Shown piece by piece: positions 19,931 to 29,997 of a stretch of 33,168 nucleotides of DNA. Origin of the DNA: Burkholderiales bacterium (GTDB lineage: Bacteria; Pseudomonadota; Gammaproteobacteria; Burkholderiales; JAEUOS01). Below the pieces are notes generated by a model, which saw only the letters and a program-made list of their open reading frames with translations, did not search any database and had not been told where the DNA came from. The translations under genes were made by a program, and so were the position numbers. The stretch lies in contig JAEUOS010000081.1 in NCBI GenBank assembly GCA_016790695.1, positions 1 to 33,168 on the forward strand, in the 5' to 3' direction. Position 1 is the stretch's first letter, and each line of letters starts with the position of its first letter.

Positions 19931-21106
19931 TCAGTGTTCCTGCCAGGCGCGGTATCCCTTCCCGCTCGCCTGCGCCTCGCGGGCCGCCGCCTGGGCGCGC
20001 TCGATCAGGTCGTCGACGCTCGAGATCATCGAATCCAGCGTCGCCACCCCGAGGCTGACGGCATGCTTGTGCCCCGCCAGGCTCTTCTGGATGCGCGCGG
20101 CCGCCTTCTCCGCGTACTCGGCCTGCGTGTCGACGCAGATCACCATGAAATGGGCATCGCCGGTCCGGCAGACCACGTCCTGCATGCGCGCGGTTTCGCG
20201 CAGGGTGCGCGCCACGCCCGCCGCGTCGCCGAGGCAGATGATCGCCATCACCGACAGCGCGCCGGCGCGCCGCCGCGCCGCCGCCCACTCGCTTTCCAGC
20301 CGGGTGCGGAAATAGCGCGCGTTGGGCAGCCCGGTCTCGGCATCGATCGCCGCGTTCTGGAGCAGGTAGCGATAGACCTCGGCCAGTTCGCCCGCGAAGC
20401 GCGCCGCGACCGCCGCCTCCGGGGACCCGAGGTCGAGCGCCACCTCGGCCTTGAGGGCACGGCCCAGGTGGCGCCCCCACTCCTCGGCATGGCGCGCGAT
20501 GTCGTCGCACAGCCCGCCGAACTCGCGCGGCGACAGCCCCAGGCGCGCGGCGCGCTGCAGGACGTCGACCACGCTCACGTCCGGATAGGGGGACGCCAGC
20601 GCGGCCAGCGCCTCGCCCAGCCGCACCGCCTGCGCGATGAGGTCCGGCCGCGCGCCGGACATCGGCGGCGCCGCATCGACCTGCACGTGGCGATCGAGGG
20701 CGGCGATGAGCTCGGCCCCCGGGCCCCAGCTCGGCGGCGCCTGGCGCCACGCCGGGGTCGCGTTGAGCCAGCCGGCCAGGAACACTTCCTCGCCCTTGGG
20801 CAGCGAAATCCGGCTCGCCACCGCCTGCGCGGCGATGGCGGCGAGGATCGCCGATCCGGTGGCGTCGGCGCCGGCCTCCTCGAGCAGCAGCCCGGCCGCG
20901 ACCTGCTGCACGAAGCGCAGGCCGAACAGCGGCCGCAGGTCGTCGAGTTCGATGCCGGAGCGCCGTCCGAGGCCCGGCAGCGACACCGTGGCCAGCAGCC
21001 GTGCCGCGAACGCCGGATCGGCGTCGAGCAACGTCTTGAGGGCCGCGTCGATGTCGGGCTCGGCGGGATTCAAGGCCAGGATGTCGCGGGCCGCAGTGGA
21101 GGTCAT
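19931..21106 (-). CDS. HDOD-like domain joined to a degenerate GGDEF domain
   Basis: From ATG 21106 the product has 391 residues; a GTG at 21154 would add 16 and neither has a clear ribosome binding site. Residues about 15-120 resemble an HDOD domain (DPAFAARLLATVSLPG..., then LRPLFGLRFVQQVAAGLLL and EEVFLAGWLN) in which the usual LHDIG is LNATP. Residues about 250-380 resemble GGDEF: NAAIDAETGLPNARYFRTRLESEW is the typical entry, but the GG(D/E)EF loop has become RTGDAHF (314-320) and the upstream metal Asp cluster is missing. It is therefore unlikely to make c-di-GMP. It has no signal peptide or membrane segment. It is the first gene of the three-gene minus group and divergent from metY. 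Confidence 0.75.
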   Translation of the reverse strand: MTSTAARDILALNPAEPDIDAALKTLLDADPAFAARLLATVSLPGLGRRSGIELDDLRPLFGLRFVQQVAAGLLLEEAGADATGSAILAAIAAQAVASRISLPKGEEVFLAGWLNATPAWRQAPPSWGPGAELIAALDRHVQVDAAPPMSGARPDLIAQAVRLGEALAALASPYPDVSVVDVLQRAARLGLSPREFGGLCDDIARHAEEWGRHLGRALKAEVALDLGSPEAAVAARFAGELAEVYRYLLQNAAIDAETGLPNARYFRTRLESEWAAARRRAGALSVMAIICLGDAAGVARTLRETARMQDVVCRTGDAHFMVICVDTQAEYAEKAAARIQKSLAGHKHAVSLGVATLDSMISSVDDLIERAQAAAREAQASGKGYRAWQEH

Positions 21107-21162
21107 GCGCAGGAAACACCGATGCACGTGTGGCAGGTGCGGCGATTTTGGCACACTTGGTC

Positions 21163-21192
21163 GCGCGGTGGCGCGGTACCGCGCCGCCGCGC
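21163..21192. promoter_or_regulatory. Near-perfect 30-bp palindrome in the divergent metY promoter region
   Basis: The 15-nt arms match at 14 positions; the inner 16 bp (21170-21185, GGCGCGGT/ACCGCGCC) are perfect and the one mismatch would be G-U in RNA. It ends 15 bp upstream of the metY -10 and sits between two divergent starts, so it may be an operator. GC-rich palindromes arise more easily in this genome, but 30 bp is long. Confidence 0.5.
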
Positions 21193-21203
21193 CCCGGGGC
21201 GCG

Positions 21204-21212
21204 TGCTAACAT
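21204..21212 (+). promoter_or_regulatory. Possible extended -10 of metY
   Basis: TGCTAACAT has the TGn extension and a 4 of 6 -10 match, predicting a start near 21219 and a leader of about 70 nt. No -35 is visible; the palindrome occupies that position. Confidence 0.4.
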
Positions 21213-21288
21213 GGTTTTCACCCCGCCACCACCGCGCCGCCGGGTGAACTTGGTGCTCCGCCACCGCGTCCCGCGCGCCGTGCCTCCC

Positions 21289-22599
21289 ATGGCCTCGCCC
21301 AAATATCCTGCCTTCGACACGCTCGCCCTGCACGCCGGTGCGGCGCCGGACCCGGCCACGGGCGCCCGCGCCACGCCCATCTACCTGACGGCCTCGTACG
21401 TGTTCCGCGATTCGGACCACGCGGCGGCGCTGTTCAACATGGAGCGCAGCGGTCACGTCTATTCGCGCATCTCCAACCCGACCAATGCGGTCCTCGAGGA
21501 GCGCATCGCGGCCCTCGAAGGCGGCGTGGCCGGCATCGCGGTCGCGAGCGGCCAGGCCGCCCTGCACCTGGGTCTGGCGACGATCGCGGGCGCGGGCGCG
21601 CACGTGGTCGCCTCGCGCGCGCTGTACGGCGGCTCGCACAACCTGCTGCACTACACGATGCGCCGCTTCGGCGTCGAGACGACGTTCGTCGATCCGCGCG
21701 ACCTCGACGCGTGGCGCGCCGCGATCCGCCCGGAGACCCGGGTGCTGTTCGGCGAGACGCTGGGCAACCCCGGGCTCGACGTGCTCGACATTCCGCGGGT
21801 GGCCGAGCTCGCCCACAGCCATCACCTGCCGCTGATGGTCGACAGCACCTTCACTACCCCCTGGCTGCTGAAGCCGTTCGACCTCGGCGCCGACCTGGTC
21901 TACCACTCGGCCACCAAGTTCCTCTGCGGGCACGGCACGGTGATCGGCGGCCTCCTGGTCGACGGCGGCACCTTCGACTGGGCCGAGGCACACGCGAGGA
22001 CCGGGAAGTTCGGCGAGATCGCCGCGCCCTACGAGGGCTTTCACGGCATGAACTTCGCCGAGGAATCGACGGTGGCGCCGTTCTCGCTGCGCGCGCGCCG
22101 CGAAGGCCTGCGCGATTTCGGCGCCTGCATGAGCCCGTTCGCCGCCTTCCAGATCCTGCAGGGCCTGGAAACCCTGCCGCTGCGCATGGCGCGCCACGTC
22201 GAGAACACGCGCAAGGTGCTCGCGTTCCTGTCCTCCCATCCGGCGGTCGCCGCGGTGTCGCATCCGGAACTGCCCTCGCACCCGGACCACGAACTGGCGA
22301 AGCGGCTCCTGCCGCGCGGCTGCGGCGCGGTGTTCAGCTTCAACATCAAGGGCGACCGCGCCGCCGGCATGCGCTTCGTCGAGGCGCTCTCGGTGTTCTC
22401 GCACCTGGCCAACGTCGGTGACGCGCGTTCGCTCGTGATCCATCCGGCCTCGACCACGCATTTCCGCGTGCCGGTCGAGGATCTCGCGAAATCCGGCATC
22501 GCCGAAGGCACGATGCGCCTGTCGATCGGGCTCGAGGACCCGGACGACCTCATCGAGGACCTGTCCCGCGGCCTGCGCGCCGCCCAGAAGGGAGGCTGA
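21289..22599 (+). CDS. metY: O-acetylhomoserine sulfhydrylase (aminocarboxypropyltransferase)
   Basis: This 436-residue PLP enzyme of the Cys/Met metabolism family makes homocysteine from O-acetylhomoserine and sulfide. The N-terminus FDTLALHAGAAPDPATGARATPIYLTASYVF is typical of MetY, followed by SRISNPTNAVLEERIAALEGG, the PLP-contacting ASGQAA, and the PLP lysine at residue 210 (YHSATKFLCGHGTVIGG). The long insert (WAEAHARTGKFGEI...GMNFAEES) and STVAPFSLRARREGLRDFGACMSPFAAFQILQGLETLPLRM fit MetY rather than the shorter MetZ/MetB. ATG 21289 gives the conserved start, with a weak ribosome binding site. It is cotranscribed with the next gene. Confidence 0.93.
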   Translation: MASPKYPAFDTLALHAGAAPDPATGARATPIYLTASYVFRDSDHAAALFNMERSGHVYSRISNPTNAVLEERIAALEGGVAGIAVASGQAALHLGLATIAGAGAHVVASRALYGGSHNLLHYTMRRFGVETTFVDPRDLDAWRAAIRPETRVLFGETLGNPGLDVLDIPRVAELAHSHHLPLMVDSTFTTPWLLKPFDLGADLVYHSATKFLCGHGTVIGGLLVDGGTFDWAEAHARTGKFGEIAAPYEGFHGMNFAEESTVAPFSLRARREGLRDFGACMSPFAAFQILQGLETLPLRMARHVENTRKVLAFLSSHPAVAAVSHPELPSHPDHELAKRLLPRGCGAVFSFNIKGDRAAGMRFVEALSVFSHLANVGDARSLVIHPASTTHFRVPVEDLAKSGIAEGTMRLSIGLEDPDDLIEDLSRGLRAAQKGG

Positions 22600-22602
22600 C
22601 CG

Positions 22603-23400
22603 ATGCATCTCGACGTCAACGGTCGCCGCGCCTATGCCTACACCGGCGGCAAGCCGGCCGATCCCGCGCTGCCCGCCGTGGTCTTCATCCACGGCGCCCA
22701 GCACGACCACAGCGTCTGGATCCTGCAGAGCCGCTACCTCGCGCATCACGGCCGCGCCGTGCTCGCGCTCGACCTGCCCGGACATGGCCGCAGCGAGGGG
22801 CCGCCGCTCGAGTCGATCGAGGCCCTGGCAACCTGGGTGATCGCGGTGCTCGATGCGGCCGGGATCGAGCGCGCCGCCCTGGTGGGGCACAGCATGGGCT
22901 CGCTGATCGCGCTCGAGGCCGCCGGCGCGCGCCCGGAACGCGTGTCGCACATCGCGCTCGTCGGGTCGGCCTTCCCGATGAAGGTCGCCGACCCGCTGCT
23001 CAATGCCACGCGTGACGACGAGCCGCTGGCGCAGGACATGGTCAACATCTGGACGCACTCGACCTACGCCGCCAAGCCCTCCAATCCCGGCCCCGGATTC
23101 TGGATCGTCGGCCAGAACCTGCGCCTGATGCAGCGCATCCGTCCGGGCGTGATGCACGTCGACTTCCGTGCCTGCAACGCCTATGCGGGCGGGCTGAGCC
23201 GCGCCGCGCAGGTCGCCTGTCCGGCGCTGTTCATCCTCGGCAGCCGCGACGTGATGACCCCGCCGCGCGCCGCGCGCGAACTGCAGGCGACGATCCGCGG
23301 TCAGCGCACGGTGCTGATCGGCGCTGCCGGCCACGCACTGATGGCGGAAAAGCCCGATGAGGTGCTCGAGGCGCTGACGGGCTTCCTGCCCGCGGCGTGA
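22603..23400 (+). CDS. Alpha/beta-fold hydrolase coupled to metY
   Basis: The 265 residues have the alpha/beta hydrolase layout: oxyanion segment FIHGAQHDHSVW, LDLPGHGRS, nucleophile elbow GHSMGS with Ser97, acid FILGSRDVMTPP and catalytic His in GAAGHALMAEKP. It starts 3 nt after the metY stop, with GGGAGG (22590-22595) inside metY, so the two are translationally coupled. The substrate is unknown. It is not a MetX-type homoserine acetyltransferase, which is longer and has a different nucleophile region. The pairing with metY suggests a thioester or ester linked to sulfur metabolism, which is only inference. Confidence 0.88.
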   Translation: MHLDVNGRRAYAYTGGKPADPALPAVVFIHGAQHDHSVWILQSRYLAHHGRAVLALDLPGHGRSEGPPLESIEALATWVIAVLDAAGIERAALVGHSMGSLIALEAAGARPERVSHIALVGSAFPMKVADPLLNATRDDEPLAQDMVNIWTHSTYAAKPSNPGPGFWIVGQNLRLMQRIRPGVMHVDFRACNAYAGGLSRAAQVACPALFILGSRDVMTPPRAARELQATIRGQRTVLIGAAGHALMAEKPDEVLEALTGFLPAA

Positions 23401-23478
23401 GCCGGACACGACCCGGCGCGAGCCGGGCGCTGGCCGCCCGTCCGGCGCCGCGCGGCCGCCCGCCCGCCGCCAGCGACC

Positions 23479-23496
23479 GGCGCGGTTTTCCGCGCC
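23479..23496. repeat. Perfect hairpin behind the metY operon
   Basis: GGCGCGG and CCGCGCC flank TTTT. The arms are identical to the inner arms of the palindrome in front of metY. No T-run follows, so it is not a canonical terminator. The rest of the 203-bp gap (23401-23603) is GC-rich without other clear signals; a weak TTGCCA (23528-23533) plus CAAAGT at 17 bp could be a paiB-like promoter. Confidence 0.45.
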
Positions 23497-23603
23497 CCGG
23501 AACGCCGTCGCTGTCGCGACCCGGCGCTTGCCAACATGCCGGTTCGCGCGCAAAGTCCTGTCCTTGCGCCCGCCGTCCCCCGGATCAAGAACCAGGAACG
23601 CCC

Positions 23604-24236
23604 GTGTACATCCCCCCGCACTTCGCCGAAACGCGCCCGGAAGAACTCGAACGCATCATCCGCGCCCATCCGCTGGGCATGCTGGTCACCCTCGGCGCCG
23701 GCGGCCTCGACGCCAATCACATCCCGTTCGAGTACGAGCGGGCCGCCGGGCAGCTCGGCGTGCTGATCGCGCACGTGGCGCGCGCCAACCCGGTCTGGCG
23801 CGAGTGCCCGAGCGGCAGCCCGGTCCTGGTGGTGTTCCGCGGCGCCGAGGCCTACATCTCGCCCAACTGGTACCCGAGCAAGCACGAGACCCATCGTCTC
23901 GTGCCGACCTGGAACTACGAGGTCGTGCATGCGCACGGCACGCTCACGGTGCATGACGACGAACGGTACGTCCGCGGCGTCGTGGCGCGGCTGACGCGGC
24001 GCCACGAGGCGCGCGAGCCGCGTCCGTGGAAGATGGGCGACTCGCCGCCGGACTTCATCGACGCGCGCCTGCGCGAGATCGTCGGCATCGAGATCGCGAT
24101 CACCGCGCTCGCCGGCAAGTCCAAGCTGAGCCAGAACCGCGCGGACCGCGACCGGCGCGGCGCGGCAGACACCCTGGCCGAACGCGGCGCTGCCGAACTC
24201 GCCGGCGCCATGCACCGCGCGGGCGGGAACCCGTAG
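23604..24236 (+). CDS. FMN-binding PaiB-family protein
   Basis: The start is GTG 23604, with AGGAA 5 nt upstream; it gives the family N-terminus (M)YIPPHFAETRPEELERIIRAHPLGMLVT. The frame is open further upstream but that part is low-complexity Arg/Pro and not family-like. The 210 residues match FMN_bind_2 (PaiB): DANHIPFEY, HVARANPVW, then AYISPNWYPSKHET and VPTWNYEVVHAHG. In Bacillus PaiB was described as a negative regulator of sporulation and protease genes; in proteobacteria the role is not settled and it may simply be a flavin-reductase-like split-barrel protein. It precedes an MFS gene by 71 bp. Confidence 0.9.
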   Translation: MYIPPHFAETRPEELERIIRAHPLGMLVTLGAGGLDANHIPFEYERAAGQLGVLIAHVARANPVWRECPSGSPVLVVFRGAEAYISPNWYPSKHETHRLVPTWNYEVVHAHGTLTVHDDERYVRGVVARLTRRHEAREPRPWKMGDSPPDFIDARLREIVGIEIAITALAGKSKLSQNRADRDRRGAADTLAERGAAELAGAMHRAGGNP

Positions 24237-24247
24237 CCGACGACGGT

Positions 24248-24271
24248 GCCGGCGCGCCGCGGCGCGCCGGC
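24248..24271. repeat. Perfect 24-bp palindrome between the PaiB-like and MFS genes
   Basis: The 12-nt arms (GCCGGCGCGCCG) pair without a loop, 12 nt after the PaiB-like stop. There is no T-run on either side. It may be an RNA hairpin separating expression of the two genes, or an operator. Confidence 0.45.
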
Positions 24272-24307
24272 CGACTGCGCCTGCCGCGCCCGCCCGGAGT
24301 CTCCCGC

Positions 24308-27653
<3,346 letters not shown>

Positions 27654-27662
27654 TGTACGCCG

Positions 27663-27709
27663 GGCCGCGCGCGCACTACTGCCGCACCCGCAGGACTTTG
27701 CGCGCGGCC
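27663..27709. other. 10-bp stem with a long loop behind fadH
   Basis: GGCCGCGCGC (27663-27672) pairs with GCGCGCGGCC (27700-27709) across 27 nt, within which CTGC/GCAG can form a small inner stem. No U-tract follows. It overlaps the candidate promoter of the next gene. Confidence 0.35.
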
Positions 27710-27725
27710 GAATCCGGCGTAGCAT
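27698..27725 (+). promoter_or_regulatory. Possible promoter of the HtrA-like gene
   Basis: TTGCGC and TAGCAT are spaced by 16 bp; the predicted leader is about 36 nt. The gene also has a strong GAGGTGA ribosome binding site, which supports separate expression from fadH. Confidence 0.35.
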
Positions 27726-27767
27726 CGACGCGTGGCCGGTGGGCCGGAACCCCCTGAGGTGACCGAC

Positions 27768-28808
27768 ATGAAATCCCTGCTCTGCGCGCTTGCCCTGCTC
27801 GGCATGGTGATGGCGACGCCGCCGGCCGCGTCCGCGCCGGCGGCCGGCACGCCGGGTGCGGCCGGCGCCCCGCCGGACGGCGAGCGCGCCGTCCGCGCCG
27901 TGCTCGCCGCGCTCGATGCCGTGGTGCAGGTGCGGGTGCGCGCGGTTGCCGACGCGCGGTCCCTGCGCACGCTGGGACGCGACCGCGAGGGCTCCGGCGT
28001 CGTACTGGCCGACTCGGGGCTGGTGCTGACCATCGGCTACCTGATCCTCGAGGCCGACCAGATCATCCTCACCGACGGCACCGGCAAGTCGATTCCGGCC
28101 AGTGTCGCCGCTTACGATCACGCCACCGGCTTCGGTCTGCTGCGCCCCACGGTGCCGCTGGCGGTCAAGGGCGCGCCGCTGGGGGATTCCGCCGCGGTCA
28201 CCGAGGCGGAGCCGCTGATCTTCGCCGTCCACGGCGGCAAGGAGCAGGCCTCGCTGGCCAGCGTGGTGTCGAAGCGCCGCTTCGCCGGCTACTGGGAATA
28301 CATGATCGACGGCGCCATCTTCACCGCGCCGCCGCGCGGCGACCATTCGGGCGCGGCGCTGATCGACCGCCGCGGCACGGTGGTCGGCATCGGGTCCCTG
28401 ATCGTCGCCGACGCCGCCGCGGCCGGCCAGCGCCTGCCGGGCAACATGTTCGTGCCGGTCGACCTCGCCAAGCCGCTGATCGCCGCGCTCGCGGCGCGCG
28501 GCAGCGCGCCCGAAGTCGCGCGGCCGTGGCTCGGGGTATCGACGCAGGAGGTGAACGGTCGCCTGCTGGTCATCCGCGTCCAGGAGGACAGCCCGGCCGC
28601 CGCGGCCGGACTCGACAACGGCGACGTGATCCTCGGCATCGGCGGCGCATCGGTCGCCACCCTCGAGGAGTTCTACCGCCGGCTGTGGGCCGCCGGTCCG
28701 CCCGGCACCGAGATCCGCCTGCAGGTCCAGCGCGCGGGCCAGGCGCGCGACCTGACCGTCCGCTCGATCGACCGCAATCAGCACATGCGCAGCAAGCCGA
28801 GCCTGTGA
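27768..28808 (+). CDS. Secreted HtrA-like PDZ protein with degenerate catalytic triad
   Basis: ATG 27768 has GAGGTGA 5 nt upstream. The 346-residue product starts with a Sec signal (KSLLCALALLGMVMATPPAASAPA), then an S1C trypsin-like domain (about 70-235) and one PDZ domain (about 250-330: WLGVSTQ...VQEDSPAAAAGLDNGDVILGIGG). The trypsin-like part keeps the fold (GSGVVLADSGLVLT, YDHATGFGLL, GDHSGAAL), but by alignment with HtrA motifs the catalytic His is Tyr91 (VLTIGY in place of VLTNxH), the catalytic Asp is Gly121 (TGF in place of TDL), and only the Ser (Ser194) remains. It is therefore probably a binding protein or inhibitor/scaffold rather than a protease. The alignment is by eye. Confidence 0.82.
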   Translation: MKSLLCALALLGMVMATPPAASAPAAGTPGAAGAPPDGERAVRAVLAALDAVVQVRVRAVADARSLRTLGRDREGSGVVLADSGLVLTIGYLILEADQIILTDGTGKSIPASVAAYDHATGFGLLRPTVPLAVKGAPLGDSAAVTEAEPLIFAVHGGKEQASLASVVSKRRFAGYWEYMIDGAIFTAPPRGDHSGAALIDRRGTVVGIGSLIVADAAAAGQRLPGNMFVPVDLAKPLIAALAARGSAPEVARPWLGVSTQEVNGRLLVIRVQEDSPAAAAGLDNGDVILGIGGASVATLEEFYRRLWAAGPPGTEIRLQVQRAGQARDLTVRSIDRNQHMRSKPSL

Positions 28809-28839
28809 CGCGCCGCCGCCGGCAGCATGCGGCGCCGGC

Positions 28840-29460
28840 CTATGCGACGCGCCGCGGCGCCTGCAGGCGCTCCCACTGCCCGTCCGGCGCGTCGTCGAAG
28901 ACGACGCCGGGATCGAGCCGCTGCATGTTCCAGGCGCCGCGCGCCACCTCCGCGCCGAGCTGGCCCGGGGCCCAGCCCGCATAGCCGCGAAACAGCTTGC
29001 TGCGCCCGCCGCCCGGCACGGCGAGCAGGCGGCGAATCGCGCCCGCCCCGGCGGCAAACCAGAGATCCTCGCCCAGCGGCAGCACGCCGTCGGCGGCGGC
29101 GCCGGCTTCGCGCACCATGAAGAGCGCCTGCGGCGCCAGCGGGCCGCCGCGGTAGATGCCCGCCATCCGGCCGGGCGCATCGGGCGTTCCCAGTTCCGCC
29201 GGCCAGTCCGCCGCCCGGCGCTGGTTCAGGATCACGCCGATCGTGTCGTCGGCCGGCGTGCGCGTGAAGAGCACCACGCTCTTCTCGAACATGGAGCCGA
29301 CAAGCGCGGGGGTCGCCACCAGGAGCCCGGCGGCGGGCGCGGCGCCCTGGGCGGCCGCGCGCCGGGCGCCGGCGCCGGCGGTGGCGGCCAGCGCGAGGAG
29401 AGCGAGCAGGCGCCGGCGCGTTCCCACGCCGGGCGCCGATTGCGGTACCCTCCTATGCAT
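28840..29460 (-). CDS. YqgE/AlgH-family protein with N-terminal export signal
   Basis: Residues about 45-205 match the YqgE/AlgH (DUF179) family: GLLVATPALVGSMFEKSVVLFTR, GVILNQRR, IYRGGPLAPQALFMV, and KLFRGYAGWAPGQLGAEVARGAWN. Family members are usually cytoplasmic proteins of about 190 residues with no leader. This one has about 40 extra N-terminal residues: TRRRLLALLALAATAGAGARRAAAQG, with a twin-arginine-like start, a hydrophobic core and an AxA cleavage site. The start may be ATG 29460 (206 residues) or GTG 29427, closer to the signal; AGGAGG (29454-29449) is inside the longer frame but too far from that GTG to decide. The ATG overlaps the start of the divergent gene. The molecular function of YqgE is not established. 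Confidence 0.82.
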   Translation of the reverse strand: MHRRVPQSAPGVGTRRRLLALLALAATAGAGARRAAAQGAAPAAGLLVATPALVGSMFEKSVVLFTRTPADDTIGVILNQRRAADWPAELGTPDAPGRMAGIYRGGPLAPQALFMVREAGAAADGVLPLGEDLWFAAGAGAIRRLLAVPGGGRSKLFRGYAGWAPGQLGAEVARGAWNMQRLDPGVVFDDAPDGQWERLQAPRRVA

Positions 29461-29989
29461 GGCGCACGACGACAGCCTCTTCAAGACCACGCGCATGGCG
29501 CTGCTGCGCGGCGCCAGCCCCGCGTATCTGCCGGGGCAGTCGGTGTTCCTGCAGCGCGACGTGCAGGGCTTCGCCAAGGGCACCGAGGGCAAGATCGTCA
29601 CGGTCCAGGCCACCCGTCCCGGCGAGCACCGGTACCAGTTGCTCGTCGGCGCCGACAAGATCTGGGCCTTCGAATCCGACGTGCGCCCGACCGCGCCCGG
29701 CGAATCGCCGCTGGTCACCGGCAAGGGCGGCGACCTGTCGATCACGCAGCGCCTGCAGACCATGAGCCTGTCGCAACGCATGGCGACCCTGGGCGTCGAC
29801 GAGACCCGCCGCCTGAACGACCTCGCGTCGACGCGACGCATGCACACGCTGACCGCCGCCGAGCGCATGAAGGAACTGCTCAAGACCAACCGGCTCAGCA
29901 ACGTCGCGCCCGGCGACGAGGCGGACGCGCCCGCCGGCCCGGGCAGCGAGGGCGGGACCACGCCGCCCGATGGCGGGCGCGACGCCTAG
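29459..29989 (+). CDS. Unrecognised 176-residue protein
   Basis: I do not recognise this protein. Residues about 24-75 look like a small beta domain (LPGQSVFLQRDVQGFAKGTEGKIVTVQ, then YQLLVGADKIWAFESDVRP), reminiscent of KOW/SH3-like folds. Residues about 95-145 are helical (SITQRLQTMSLSQRMATLGVDETRRLNDL..., LTAAERMKELLKT). The last 30 residues are disordered (Pro/Gly/Asp). There is no signal peptide. The start is uncertain: ATG 29459 overlaps the start codon of the divergent YqgE gene, and Met13 (29495) is an alternative; neither has a ribosome binding site. It converges on trmJ with 8 bp between. Codon usage is like the neighbours, so it is likely real. Confidence 0.65.
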   Translation: MAHDDSLFKTTRMALLRGASPAYLPGQSVFLQRDVQGFAKGTEGKIVTVQATRPGEHRYQLLVGADKIWAFESDVRPTAPGESPLVTGKGGDLSITQRLQTMSLSQRMATLGVDETRRLNDLASTRRMHTLTAAERMKELLKTNRLSNVAPGDEADAPAGPGSEGGTTPPDGGRDA

Positions 29990-29997
29990 CGCGCGCC

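Noticed and set aside
21219..21288. Riboswitch (SAM or SAH type) in the metY leader
   Set aside because: The leader is only about 70 nt and shows none of the conserved cores I know for SAM-I, SAM-II or SAH riboswitches.
28810..28835. GCGCCGC/GCGGCGC hairpin between the convergent HtrA-like and YqgE genes as a bidirectional terminator
   Set aside because: The stem is 7 bp with a 12-nt loop and there is no T-run on either strand; such pairs are expected by chance at this GC content.
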